From positions 62,001 through 126,000 of the forward strand of contig NZ_FNHE01000013.1 of assembly GCF_900103785.1 (NCBI RefSeq): 64,000 nt of DNA, given 5' to 3'. Made by a program: the position numbers and the translations under genes. The notes below the pieces were generated by a model. The model saw only the letters and a list, made by a program, of their open reading frames with translations, did no database searches and was not told the origin of the DNA. The DNA comes from Geodermatophilus siccatus (GTDB lineage: Bacteria > Actinomycetota > Actinomycetes > Mycobacteriales > Geodermatophilaceae). Shown piece after piece: positions 27,478 to 36,090 of the stretch. Position 1 is the first letter of the stretch, and each line of letters opens with the position of its first letter.

Positions 27478-27821
27478 CGGCGCCGGGGCCGCGGCCGGCC
27501 GTGCTGGTGTACCGGCACCCCGGGACCCCGGCGGCGGTGCTGCGGCAGGTCTGCGCCGGCGTCGAGGAGGAGGGCGTGCCCACGGACGTCACCGAGGTCC
27601 CCGGCCCGGACGACGCCACCGCCCTGGCCCACGCGGCCGCCGCCGAGTCCCGGCTGAGCGTGGGCATCGGCCTGGACGCGGCCGGTGCCGCCGCCGTGCA
27701 CCACGGCACGCTGCCCGAGGGGGCGCCGGTGGTCGCGACGCCGGCCCGGGCGCTCCCCTCGGACTGGCGACGGGTCGGCCGGGTCGCCGCCCGGGTGGTC
27801 AAGCACCTGCCGCTGGTCTGA
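27462..27821 (+). CDS. pduH: Diol dehydratase reactivase, small subunit
   Basis: A 119-residue protein like the beta subunit of the dehydratase in fold, which swaps with it during reactivation: AVLVYRHPGTPAAVLRQVCAGVEEEGVPTDV, AAAESRLSVGIGLDAAGAAAVHHGTLPEGAPVV. GTG 27462 has a GGAGGAGG site and overlaps the large reactivase gene by 16 bases. It is the last gene of the operon and is followed by a large hairpin. Confidence 0.9.
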   Translation: MPEQLTAPGPRPAVLVYRHPGTPAAVLRQVCAGVEEEGVPTDVTEVPGPDDATALAHAAAAESRLSVGIGLDAAGAAAVHHGTLPEGAPVVATPARALPSDWRRVGRVAARVVKHLPLV

Positions 27822-27827
27822 CCGCCC

Positions 27828-27879
27828 GCACACCCGCCGACGGCGCCGCCCCGCGGGGCGGCGCCGTCGGCGGGTGTGC
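27828..27879 (+). terminator. 52-bp perfect palindrome ending the diol dehydratase operon
   Basis: Twenty-six bases (27828-27853) are exactly complementary to the next 26 (27854-27879), centred on CCCCGCGGGG. It starts seven bases after the pduH stop. There is no T-run, as is usual for terminator hairpins in this group. It also lies just after the end of a minus-strand frameshifted gene and may serve both strands. Confidence 0.75.
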
Positions 27880-27886
27880 CCGCTCA

Positions 27887-28161
27887 GGTGAACAGGTCGT
27901 AGGCCACCACCACGTTGACGATCGCGAGCACGATGGCGACGGCTCCGGTCACCCGCCCGGCCGTGGCCTGGCCACCCCGTCCGCCGTTGCGACGTGCCGC
28001 GGCGCCGAGGCGACGGCCACCACGCCGAGGGCCAGGCCCACGACCGCGAAGAGCAGGGCGAGGAGGATGCCGGCGATGCCGGTCACCAGGGCGGCGACCG
28101 CCAGGCCGTTCGACCCGCGCGTCCGCCCGGTCGGCGTGGTGCTCGTCCGCTCGCTGGTCAT
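27887..28161 (-). pseudogene. Frameshifted DUF4190-like small membrane protein
   Basis: From ATG 28161 the frame encodes a Ser/Thr/Arg-rich start, then SNGLAVAALVTGIAGILLALL and VVGLALGVVAVA, the first half of a DUF4190-type two-helix protein, but it ends at TGA after 70 codons. The second half, RVTGAVAIVLAIVNVVVAYD followed by LFT and a TGA at 27887-27889, is present in another frame. A one-base loss (or two-base gain) near 28030-28045 would explain this. It could be a true pseudogene or a sequencing error. Confidence 0.55.
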
Positions 28162-28448
28162 GGGTCCTCCACGCGTCGGTCAGCGGCCGGGATCTCCGGC
28201 CGTCGACCGGCCCGGGTGGGGTGTCCCGGGCCGCCGCGGAACCGCCTGACCAGGTCGTTCACCGGGTCGGGTGACCTCGGTCACACTCCTGGCGGGCGCG
28301 CAGTGAGCCCGGGGCGCGGGTCAGCGCCCGGGGCGGTCGAGCACCTGCTGCCGCGGCGACGTCCCCGCCGTGGGCATCGGCCGGTGGCTGCCCTCATCGG
28401 CGTGTCGAGCGGCCACTCGCCGATGATCACGGCCTCGGGGGGTGGGCC
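28162..28448. other. Intergenic stretch with a hairpin beyond bpa
   Basis: No convincing gene. It holds a hairpin TCATCGGCG (28394-28402) and CGCCGATGA (28418-28426), about 20 bp past the bpa stop, suitable as its terminator. The left part should contain the promoter of the DUF4190-like gene. Confidence 0.5.
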
Positions 28449-29018
28449 CTACAGGTACTGGCCGCCGCCGGGGCGGAAGTCGGGCTGCTGGGGCGCGTGG
28501 CTGCCACCCGGCAGCGCGCGGCGGCGCATCTCCTCCAGCTGGGCCCGGGCGGCCATCTGCTGGGCGAACAGCGCGGTCTGGATGCCGTGGAAGACGCCCT
28601 CCAGCCAGCCGACCAGCTGGGCCTGGGCGATGCGCAGCTCGGCGTCCGACGGGGTCTCGCCCTCGCTGAACGGGAGCGTGATCCGCTCCAGCTCCTCCCG
28701 CAGCTCCGGGGCCAGGCCCTGCTCGAGCTCGCGGATCGAGGAGGCGTGGATGTCGCGCAGCCGGTTGCGGCTGGCGTCGTCCAGAGGGGCGGCGCGGACC
28801 TCCTCGAGCAGCTGCTTGATCATCGTGCCGATCCGCATGACCTTCGCCGGCTGCTCGACCATGTCGCCGATGCTCCCGCCGCCGTCGCCGGCTGCATCGT
28901 CGCCCCGCCCAGCCAGCGATCCGCCGTCGGGCACGGGCATCGTGCCGACGGGCCGGCCGTCGGGGCCGACCACGACGACCTGCTGAGGGCGTCCACTGCC
29001 GTTGTCAGGTGCGGTCAT
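28449..29018 (-). CDS. bpa: Bacterial proteasome activator
   Basis: A 189-residue ATP-independent activator (Bpa/PafE, Rv3780 family) that forms rings on the 20S proteasome and opens its gate. The core shows PAKVMRIGTMIKQLLEEVR, LAPELREELERITLPF and LRIAQAQLVGWLEGVFHGIQTALFAQQMAAR. The C-terminus is GQYL, the HbYX-like tail that docks on the proteasome. It implies that the genome has a proteasome. ATG 29018 is preceded by GGATGGAGG. Confidence 0.93.
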   Translation of the reverse strand: MTAPDNGSGRPQQVVVVGPDGRPVGTMPVPDGGSLAGRGDDAAGDGGGSIGDMVEQPAKVMRIGTMIKQLLEEVRAAPLDDASRNRLRDIHASSIRELEQGLAPELREELERITLPFSEGETPSDAELRIAQAQLVGWLEGVFHGIQTALFAQQMAARAQLEEMRRRALPGGSHAPQQPDFRPGGGQYL

Positions 29019-29107
29019 GCCTCCATCCTCCCCCGGCGCCGCGGAGGCCTGCCGAGTCGGCCCGGGTCGCCTCCGGCCGCAGGGGGCGACGTCTAGTGTC
29101 GAAGCCC

Positions 29108-30331
29108 ATGGGACCGGGGGAGGGGCGGCTGGACGTCGCCCGCGTCCGGGGCCTCTTCCCGGGACTCTCCGACGGTCTGGTGCACGCCGAGGGGTCGGCC
29201 GGCGCGCTGCTGCCCGAGAACGTCGTCCTCGCGGTGGCGCAGGCGATGCGGGTGCCGGTGGCCGACCGCGGCGGGGTCTTCCCGGCGTCCGCCCGCGCGG
29301 AGGGGCTGGTCAGCAGCGCCCGCACCGCCGTCGCCGACCTGGTCGGCGGGGTGTCCACCGGCGTCGTCCTCGGGCCGGACCCCTCCCGGCTGACCTGGAC
29401 CATGGCCCGCGCGCTGGCCCGGACCTGGCGACCCGGCGACGAGGTGGTGGTCAGCCGGCTCGACCACGACGCCAACGTGCGGCCCTGGGTGGAGCTGGCG
29501 TCCCGCGCCGGCGTGGCCGTGCGCTGGGCCGAGGTGGACATCGAGACCGGCGAGCTGCCCGACTGGCAGTACGACGAGCTGCTCGGCCCCCGCACCCGGT
29601 TGGTCGCGCTGACGGCGGCCAGTTCCGCGATCGGCACCCGCCCGGACGTCGCGGCGATCGCCCGGCGCGCGCACGCGGTCGGCGCGCTGGTCTACGTCGA
29701 CGGCACGCACGCCGCGGCGCACGACCTCCTCGACGTCCGCGCGCTGGGCGCCGACTTCCTCACCGTCGCCGCCGACATGTGGTGCGGCCCGCACGTGGGG
29801 GCGGTGGTGGCCGGCCCGGAGCTGCTGGCGGAGCTGGAGCCCGAGAAGCTGCTGCCGGTGTCCGACCGGGTACCCGACCGGTTCGAGAGCGGCGGGCACG
29901 CCTTCGAGCTGCTCGCCGGGGTCACCGCGGCGGTCGAGCACCTGGCCTCGCTGGACGACCTCGCGACCGGCACCCGGCGGGACCGGCTGCGCGCCTCGAT
30001 GGCCGCGGTGGCCGCCTACGAGCGCGGGCTGTTCGACTGGCTGGACCAGGCGCTGCGCGCGATGCGCCACGTGCAGGTCATCGGCTCGGCCCCGCACACC
30101 ACGCCGACGCTGTCGTTCACGGTCGCGGGCATGCGCCCGCGGCAGGTGGCCCACGAGCTGTCCCGGCGTGGCATCTGCGCGTGGGACGGCGACCTGTCGG
30201 CCCGGGAGCTGTTCGACGCGCTGGGGGCGAACGAGGAGGGCGGCGCCGTCCAGCTGGGGCTGATGCACTACAACACGGCCGAGGAGGTCGGGTACCTCGT
30301 CGACGCGGTCGCCGCGCTGCGCCCCCGTTGA
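29108..30331 (+). CDS. Class V aminotransferase-fold protein lacking the PLP lysine
   Basis: A 407-residue protein of the cysteine-desulfurase-like group. Fold markers are present: SRLDHDANVRPW, LVALTAASSAIGTRPDV, YVDGTHAAAHDLLDVRALGADF. At the cofactor site, where relatives have a Lys (pattern SxYKFxGPHxG), this protein reads AADMWCGPHVG with Met224 in place of Lys. Without it PLP cannot form the internal aldimine, so classical catalysis is unlikely. ATG 29108; a TAGTGT hexamer lies eight bases upstream, so the mRNA leader is minimal. Confidence 0.75.
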   Translation: MGPGEGRLDVARVRGLFPGLSDGLVHAEGSAGALLPENVVLAVAQAMRVPVADRGGVFPASARAEGLVSSARTAVADLVGGVSTGVVLGPDPSRLTWTMARALARTWRPGDEVVVSRLDHDANVRPWVELASRAGVAVRWAEVDIETGELPDWQYDELLGPRTRLVALTAASSAIGTRPDVAAIARRAHAVGALVYVDGTHAAAHDLLDVRALGADFLTVAADMWCGPHVGAVVAGPELLAELEPEKLLPVSDRVPDRFESGGHAFELLAGVTAAVEHLASLDDLATGTRRDRLRASMAAVAAYERGLFDWLDQALRAMRHVQVIGSAPHTTPTLSFTVAGMRPRQVAHELSRRGICAWDGDLSARELFDALGANEEGGAVQLGLMHYNTAEEVGYLVDAVAALRPR

Positions 30332-30332
30332 C

Positions 30333-31325
30333 TCACCCCTGGGCGAGCAGCAGGACCTTCCCGACGTGCTCGCTGGCGTCGACCACGCGGTGCGCCTCGG
30401 CGGCCCGCGACATGGGCAGCCGCCGGTCGACGATCGGCCGCACCACGCCCCGCTCGACGTCGGGCCACACGTCGTGCCGCACCGCCGCGACGATCTCGGC
30501 CTTGCTGCCGGGGCCGGTCGCCGGCCGGGCGCGCAGCGTCGTGGCGTGCACCGAGGCGCGCTTGCGCATCAGCTTGCCGAGGTCCAGCTCGGCCCGGGTG
30601 CCGCCCTGCATCCCGATGCAGACCAACCGCCCGCCGGTGGCCAGGACGTCGACGTTGCGGGCGAGGTACTTGGCGCCCATGTTGTCCAGGACGACGTCCA
30701 CGCCGGCCCCGTCGGTCTCCTCCAGCACCCGCTCGACGAAGTCCTCGTCGCGGTAGTTGACGCCCACTTCCGCGCCCAGCTCGCGGCAGACGTCGAGCTT
30801 GGCCCGGGTGCCGGCCGTGGTGAACACCCGGGCGCCGGCCCGGGCGGCCAGCTGGATGGCCATGGTGCCGATCCCGCTGGACCCGCCGTGCACCAGGAAC
30901 ACGTCACCGCGGCGCAGCCCGGCGAGCATGAACACGTTGGACCACACGGTGCACACGACCTCGGGCAGCGCCGCCGCGGTGGCCAACTCCACCCCGGCAG
31001 GGCGGGGGAGCAGCTGCCCGGCCGGGACGGCGACCCGCTCGGCGTAGCCGCCGCCGGAGAGCAGCGCGCACACCTCGTCGCCGACCGACCAGCCGGTCAC
31101 GCCCTCGCCCACCTCGCTGACGACCCCGCTGCACTCCAGGCCGAGGACCTCGCTGGCCCCGGGTGGCGGTGGGTAGGCCCCGGCCCGCTGCAGCAGGTCG
31201 GCCCGGTTCACCGCGGTGGCGACGACGTCGACGAGCACCTCGCCGGGCCGCAGCACCGGGTCGGGGACCTCGCCCCACTCGAGCACCTCGGGGCCACCGG
31301 ATCCACTGAGGGTCACCGCGCGCAT
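30333..31325 (-). CDS. NAD(P)H-quinone oxidoreductase, PIG3-like (zinc-independent MDR)
   Basis: A 330-residue medium-chain reductase. It has the quinone reductase start MRAVTLSGSGGPEVLEWGEVP, AVNRADLLQRAGAYPPPPGAS and a Rossmann motif in HGGSSGIGTMAIQLA. The zinc ligands of alcohol dehydrogenases are missing. It is expected to reduce quinones or similar electrophiles with NADPH. ATG 31325 follows a leaderless promoter. Its 3' end faces the class V gene, one base away. Confidence 0.87.
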   Translation of the reverse strand: MRAVTLSGSGGPEVLEWGEVPDPVLRPGEVLVDVVATAVNRADLLQRAGAYPPPPGASEVLGLECSGVVSEVGEGVTGWSVGDEVCALLSGGGYAERVAVPAGQLLPRPAGVELATAAALPEVVCTVWSNVFMLAGLRRGDVFLVHGGSSGIGTMAIQLAARAGARVFTTAGTRAKLDVCRELGAEVGVNYRDEDFVERVLEETDGAGVDVVLDNMGAKYLARNVDVLATGGRLVCIGMQGGTRAELDLGKLMRKRASVHATTLRARPATGPGSKAEIVAAVRHDVWPDVERGVVRPIVDRRLPMSRAAEAHRVVDASEHVGKVLLLAQG

Positions 31326-31331
31326 GCCCCG

Positions 31332-31354
31332 ACCTTAGGAGGACCCCGTCCTCC
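31332..31354 (-). promoter_or_regulatory. Leaderless promoter and palindrome of the quinone reductase gene
   Basis: On the minus strand, -10 TAAGGT (31337-31332) is followed by six bases and the ATG. Directly upstream is a palindrome GGAGGAC-CCC-GTCCTCC (31338-31354), well placed to be an operator. Confidence 0.55.
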
Positions 31355-31405
31355 CCACCCTGCGCGCTCGGGGCGGGGCCCGAGACGGGGCCACTCCCCT
31401 CAGGC

Positions 31406-32131
31406 TCAGGCGGGGCTCCTCCTGGTCTCCCTCGCAGGCCCGGGGATGCCCGGGAGTGCGCCGCCCCGCGCCACCGCCGCCCGCGCTCCCGACACCGCGA
31501 CGCTGCGCGGGCCGTCGCCGGGGACCTCCGCCAGGTCCGCGAGGACCTCGCCCACCGCCCGCCGTGACACCCGCATCCCCTCGGTGTCCCCGGTGCCGGA
31601 GAGGGCGGCCGGCTCGTCGCCGTCGGTCAGGTGCACCGGCTGCACGAGCGTCCAGTCCAGCCCGCTGCCCCGGACGATCCGCTCCTGCTGCTCGTGGTCG
31701 GCGATCTGGGGGCGCAGCAGCAGGGCGAACACCAGCCGGCTGGACAGCGGCAACCGGTCCCGCGTCTCCCCGACGCCGTAGGAGGACTGGACGACCAGCC
31801 GCCGCACGCCGTGCTCCCGCATGGCGGCGACCACGGTCGCGGTGCCGCGTGAACGCACGTCCAGCGCGGTCCCCGCGCTGCCCAGCAGCCGCACCCGCAG
31901 CGGCGGCTCGCTGATGCCCAGCGTCACCACGACCGCGTCCTGCCCGCGGACGGCGCGCCCCACGTCCTCCGGCACGGTGGCGTCGCCGTCCACCGCCCGG
32001 ACCCCGGCACGGCCCCCGAACACCGTGCTCGCCCGGCGGGCGAGGGCGGTCACCTCGTGCCCCCGGCCGGCGAGCGCCTCCACCGCCGCCCGGCCCGATC
32101 CCCCGGTTGCTCCCACGACCAGCACCTTCAC
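31406..32131 (-). CDS. NAD(P)-binding atypical SDR
   Basis: A 241-residue Rossmann protein. The N-terminus VKVLVVGATGGSGRAAVEAL is the nucleotide-binding GATGxxG motif, followed by VVTLGIS and the YGVGETR segment of NmrA-like or NAD(P)H-binding sugar-epimerase-like proteins. It may be a reductase or redox sensor. GTG 32131 is chosen for the GAGAGGAG site upstream. It is divergent from an AraC regulator, which probably controls it. Confidence 0.75.
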   Translation of the reverse strand: MKVLVVGATGGSGRAAVEALAGRGHEVTALARRASTVFGGRAGVRAVDGDATVPEDVGRAVRGQDAVVVTLGISEPPLRVRLLGSAGTALDVRSRGTATVVAAMREHGVRRLVVQSSYGVGETRDRLPLSSRLVFALLLRPQIADHEQQERIVRGSGLDWTLVQPVHLTDGDEPAALSGTGDTEGMRVSRRAVGEVLADLAEVPGDGPRSVAVSGARAAVARGGALPGIPGPARETRRSPA

Positions 32132-32283
32132 GTCCTCGCTCCTCTCGGGACTGCCGGCCCACCGACCGGCACCCCCGAGACTGGTGGGTCGGGGGTTCCG
32201 GGCCCATGACCGCACGTCCGGGGCCCGTGCCCGTTCGTCCGGACGGCCTGGACGCCCGGTAGCGGCAGCGCCAGGCTGGGGAC

Positions 32284-33279
32284 GTGGTCACCGCGGCGAC
32301 GCCCGACCGGCCCTGGACGCCGGTCGACCCGGTCGGCGGCGTGCTCGCCGACCTGCGGATCCGGGGCGTCTTCTACTGCCGGGCGGAGGCCACCGCCCCC
32401 TGGGGCGTGGAGATGCCGGCCCTCGACGGCTGCATGAGCTTCCACGTCGTCACCGAGGGCAGGTGCGTGCTCGAGGTCGACGGCGTGCGGTGCGTGCTCG
32501 CCCCCGGGGACCTGGCGCTGGTGCCGCACGGCCGGGGGCACCTGCTGCGCAGCGGCCCGGACGCGCCGATCGCCGGACGGGCCGACCTGCTGCCCCAGCA
32601 GTACCTCGCGGAGCACTACTCGGTGCTGAGGCTGGACGGCGGCGGGGCGTCGGCCGGGATGGTGTGCGGCGTCGTCCAGCCCGACCGGCCCGGAGCGGCC
32701 CACCTGCTCGACCTGCTGCCGCCGGTCCTGCACGTCGAGGGCCGGGACGCGGCTCGCGCCGGCTGGCTGCCGGTGCTGCTGGGGGTGATCGCCGACGAGG
32801 CCAGGCACGACCGGCCGGGCTCCGAGGCGGTGGTCACCCGGCTCGCCGACGTCGTGGTCATCCAGGCCGTGCGCGCCTGGCTCGACACCGCGGCCACCGG
32901 GCCGGGCTGGCTGCGCGCGCTGCGCGACCCCCAGGTGGGACGGGCGGTGGCGCAGCTGCACCGGGAGCCCGGGACGGCGTGGACGCTGACCCGCCTCGCT
33001 CGGGAGGCGCGGATGTCCCGCTCCTCGTTCGCCGCCCGGTTCACCGAGCTCGCCGGGGAACCGGCCATGCACTACGTCGCCCGCTGGCGGATGCACCTGG
33101 CCACCGTCGCCCTGGCCGACGGGGCGCGGGTCGGGGAGCTGGCCCGGCACCTGGGCTACGAGTCGGAGGCCGCCTTCTCCCGGGCCTACAAGCGCGTGGT
33201 CGGGGTCCCTCCGGTCACGGCGACGCGGAGGGACCCCGACCACGCCGGGGCGCCGGCCGCAGCGGGTGCGGCCGGCTGA
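32284..33279 (+). CDS. AraC family regulator with N-terminal cupin domain
   Basis: A 331-residue regulator. Residues 1-about 180 form a cupin-type ligand domain (GVFYCRAEATAPWGVEMPALDGCMSFHVVTEG..LAPGDLALVPHGRGH). Residues about 220-310 carry two helix-turn-helices: TLTRLAREARMSRSSFAARFTELAGEPAMHYV and VGELARHLGYESEAAFSRAYKRVVGVPP. The divergent SDR gene 150 bp away is the likely target. GTG 32284 follows a weak CAGGCT -10 by six bases. Confidence 0.87.
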   Translation: MVTAATPDRPWTPVDPVGGVLADLRIRGVFYCRAEATAPWGVEMPALDGCMSFHVVTEGRCVLEVDGVRCVLAPGDLALVPHGRGHLLRSGPDAPIAGRADLLPQQYLAEHYSVLRLDGGGASAGMVCGVVQPDRPGAAHLLDLLPPVLHVEGRDAARAGWLPVLLGVIADEARHDRPGSEAVVTRLADVVVIQAVRAWLDTAATGPGWLRALRDPQVGRAVAQLHREPGTAWTLTRLAREARMSRSSFAARFTELAGEPAMHYVARWRMHLATVALADGARVGELARHLGYESEAAFSRAYKRVVGVPPVTATRRDPDHAGAPAAAGAAG

Positions 33280-33312
33280 GACCTCCGGCGGCGTCGCCGG
33301 CCCCCTGCGGCC

Positions 33313-33356
33313 CCGTCCCGGGTCCCACCCCGAGCCTGCGAAGGGTGGGAGGACGG
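33313..33356. terminator. Bidirectional hairpin between convergent genes
   Basis: Inverted repeat CCGTCC..CCCACCC (33313-33330) and GGGTGGG..GGACGG (33343-33356) with an 11-12 base loop, between the AraC gene and the convergent hydrolase gene. Confidence 0.55.
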
Positions 33357-33380
33357 GTCCTTCCACGGTGGGGGCCTCGT

Positions 33381-34349
33381 TCAGGTGCGGGCCTCCGGCG
33401 CCTCGACGCGGAGGTGGAGGGCCAGCTCGGCACACAGCTCGGCCATCGCCTGCGGAGCGCTGCGGCAGAAGCCGGGGAAGCTGAGGTAGCCGTGCGGCAT
33501 GCCGACGTACGTCGTCGTCCGCACCGGCACCCCCGCCGCTCGCAGCGCGGCCGCGTAGCGCAGGCCGTCGTCGCGGATCGGGTCGAGCTCGGCCACCTGG
33601 ACCAGTGCGGGCGGCAGCCCGGTGTGGTCGGCCGCGAACAGGGGCGAGACGTACGGGTCGCGCGGGTCCTGCCCGCCCAGGTAGAGATCCCGGAAGGCCA
33701 CGCAGTCGGCCCTGGTCAGCACCGGCGCGTCCGCGTTCTCGTCGATCGACGGGCTGGACAAGGTGAGGTCGGTGGCCGGGTAGACCAGCCCCTGGAAGGC
33801 GATCCGGGGGCCGCCGCGGTCCCGTGCCATCAGCGTGACGACGGCGGAGAGGTTGCCGCCGGCGCTGTCGCCCATGACCGCCACGCGGTCGGGGTCGGCG
33901 CCGAACTCCGCAGCGCGGGCCACCACGTCGCACAGCGCGGCGTAGCAGTCCTCGGGACCGGCCGGCCAGCGGTGGCCGGGCGCGAGCCGGTAGTCCACCG
34001 ACACCACGACGGCCCCCACCGCGGCCGCGACGCTGCTGCAGTGCCAGTCGACCCCGTCGAGGTCGCCGACCACCCAGCCCCCGCCGTGGAAGTCGACCAC
34101 GAGCGGCAGCGGACCCTCCGCGCCCACCGGTCGGTGCACCCGCGCCGGCAGGCGCCCGACCTGGCCCGCCACCTCGACCTCCTGCTGCTCCGTGCCGGGC
34201 GCCACCCCGCCGAACACGAAGTCGACCACGCGGTTGTGGCCCAGGTGCCGCGCCTGCGCCTCCGCGATCCCCTCGGCGTCCAACCGGGTGATCGAGAAGC
34301 GGCGGGACAGCAGCCCGAGCAGCCGCACCCGCAGGTCCGTCCGTGCCAT
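33381..34349 (-). CDS. Alpha/beta hydrolase, HSL-type esterase
   Basis: A 322-residue esterase of the hormone-sensitive lipase family. The oxyanion motif is HGGGW (residues 88-92) and the nucleophile motif GDSAGGN (Ser162). The acid is in LDPIRDDGLRY and the histidine in MPHGYLSF. It should hydrolyse short acyl esters in the cytoplasm. ATG 34349. It lies 44 bp downstream of the CoA ligase gene and may be cotranscribed with it. Confidence 0.88.
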   Translation of the reverse strand: MARTDLRVRLLGLLSRRFSITRLDAEGIAEAQARHLGHNRVVDFVFGGVAPGTEQQEVEVAGQVGRLPARVHRPVGAEGPLPLVVDFHGGGWVVGDLDGVDWHCSSVAAAVGAVVVSVDYRLAPGHRWPAGPEDCYAALCDVVARAAEFGADPDRVAVMGDSAGGNLSAVVTLMARDRGGPRIAFQGLVYPATDLTLSSPSIDENADAPVLTRADCVAFRDLYLGGQDPRDPYVSPLFAADHTGLPPALVQVAELDPIRDDGLRYAAALRAAGVPVRTTTYVGMPHGYLSFPGFCRSAPQAMAELCAELALHLRVEAPEART

Positions 34350-34393
34350 CGGCCCGCCTCCGCCGTCCCCTCGCCCCGTTCAGCTCGCCCCGT

Positions 34394-35995
34394 TCAGCCC
34401 GCCGCGCGGAGGTCCTTGCGCAGGATCTTGCCGGCCGCGGACTTCGGCACCGCCTCGATGAACTCGACGATGCGGATCTTCTTGTGCGGGGCCACCTTGC
34501 CGGCCATGTACTCCATGACCGCCTCCTGGGTCAGCGCCGAGCCGGGGGACCGGACGACGAAGGCCTTGGGCAGCTCCTCGCCGCTGTCCTCGTCCGGCAC
34601 GCCGATGACCGCGGCGTCGGCGATCTCCGGGTGGCCGATCAGCACGGCCTCGAGCTCGGCCGGGGCCACCTGGTAGCCCTTGTACTTGATCAGCTCCTTG
34701 ACCCGGTCGACGACGGTGTAGCAGCCGTTCTCGTCGACGATCGCGACGTCACCGGTGTGCAGCCAGCCCTCGGCGTCGATCGTGTCCGCCGTCGCCTGGG
34801 GGTTGTTCAGGTAGCCCTTCATGACGTTCGGGCCGCGCACCCAGAGCTCGCCGCGCTCGCCGGTGGCGGCGTCCCGACCGGTGGCGGGGTCGACCAGCCG
34901 GCACTCGGAGTTCGGGACGGCGAAGCCCACCGAGCCCTTGGGGACCGACCCCGCGGACACGCCCGGTGGCTCGGCGCCGAGGTCGGGGGTGGTGTGCGAG
35001 ACCGGTGACAGCTCGGTCATCCCGTAGCCCTGCGCCACCGTGACGCCGGTGTCGGCGCCCTTGCGCAGCCGCCGCTCGGCGGCGAGGGCCAGCTGCTCGT
35101 CCAGCGGGGCGGCGCCCGAGAGGATCGAGGTCAGCGACGACAGGTCGTACTGGTCGACCAGCGGGTGCTTGGCCAGGGCCAGCACGATGGGCGGTGCCAC
35201 GAAGGCGCGGGTGATCTTGTGGTCCTGGATGGTGCGCAGGAAGTCCTCGAGGTCGAAGCGCGGCAGCGTCACGACCGCGCCGCCCCAGGCCAGGCCCTGG
35301 TTCATGAGCACGGTGAGCCCGTAGATGTGGAAGAACGGCAGGACGGCGATGATCCGCTCGTCCTCGCCGAGCTGGATCAGCGGCCGGCACTGCGCCACGT
35401 TGGCCACCAGGTTGCGGTGCGTGAGCATGACCCCCTTGGGCAGCCCCGTGGTGCCGCTCGAGTAGGGCAGCGTCACCAGGTCGTTGGCCGGGTCGAAGTC
35501 GACCTGGACCGACGGGGCGTCGGTGCTCAGCAGGTCCACCAGCGAGGCGTGGCCCTCGGCGCCGTCCATGACGACGACCTCGCCGACCGGGGACCCCTCC
35601 ACCGCCGCCAGCGCCCGGTCGAGGAACGGCGAGACGGTGATCAGGATCTTCGCCCCGGAGTCGCGCAGCTGGAAGGCGATCTCGTCGGGCGTGTACAGCG
35701 AGTTGATCGGCGACATCACGCAGCCGGCGGCGGCGATGCCGTGGAAGACCACCGGGTACCACGGGGTGTTCGGGCAGAACATCGCCACGACGTCGCCCTT
35801 GCGCAGGCCGCGGGCGTGCAGCGCCGCGGCGACCCGGTCGACGTAGCCGGCCAGCTGGCCGTGGGTGATGACGTCGCCCCGGAGGCCGTCGATGAGCGCG
35901 GGCGCGTCGGGCTTCTCGCGCCCGGCGGCGAGGACGAACTCGGGGACGGAGACGTCGGGGACCTCGACGTCGGGGTAACGGCTGGCCAGCGCCAC
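34394..35995 (-). CDS. AMP-forming acyl-/4-coumarate-CoA ligase family protein
   Basis: A 533-residue adenylating enzyme that activates a carboxylate with ATP and joins it to CoA. The P-loop is YSSGTTGLPKGVMLTHRN (about residues 178-195), followed by GYGMTELSP, GELWVRGPNVMKGYLNNP, TGDVAIVDE, and the C-terminal catalytic lysine in KSAAGKILRKDL. The sequence is of the 4-coumarate-CoA ligase-like group; the true substrate may be an aromatic or fatty acid. GTG 35995 is preferred over ATG 36016 because GAAGGAG lies eight bases before it. Confidence 0.87.
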   Translation of the reverse strand: MALASRYPDVEVPDVSVPEFVLAAGREKPDAPALIDGLRGDVITHGQLAGYVDRVAAALHARGLRKGDVVAMFCPNTPWYPVVFHGIAAAGCVMSPINSLYTPDEIAFQLRDSGAKILITVSPFLDRALAAVEGSPVGEVVVMDGAEGHASLVDLLSTDAPSVQVDFDPANDLVTLPYSSGTTGLPKGVMLTHRNLVANVAQCRPLIQLGEDERIIAVLPFFHIYGLTVLMNQGLAWGGAVVTLPRFDLEDFLRTIQDHKITRAFVAPPIVLALAKHPLVDQYDLSSLTSILSGAAPLDEQLALAAERRLRKGADTGVTVAQGYGMTELSPVSHTTPDLGAEPPGVSAGSVPKGSVGFAVPNSECRLVDPATGRDAATGERGELWVRGPNVMKGYLNNPQATADTIDAEGWLHTGDVAIVDENGCYTVVDRVKELIKYKGYQVAPAELEAVLIGHPEIADAAVIGVPDEDSGEELPKAFVVRSPGSALTQEAVMEYMAGKVAPHKKIRIVEFIEAVPKSAAGKILRKDLRAAG

Positions 35996-36090
35996 GGGTG
36001 CAGCTCCTTCGCACATCGGTGTGGCGCCAGTCTCACATCCCCCGTGGCCGCGGCCACAGGGGGGTTACCGGTGAGTACCCGGACGTGTGG

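Noticed and set aside
22802..27821. A bacterial microcompartment locus
   Set aside because: No BMC-domain shell gene or encapsulation peptide is visible in or around the operon.
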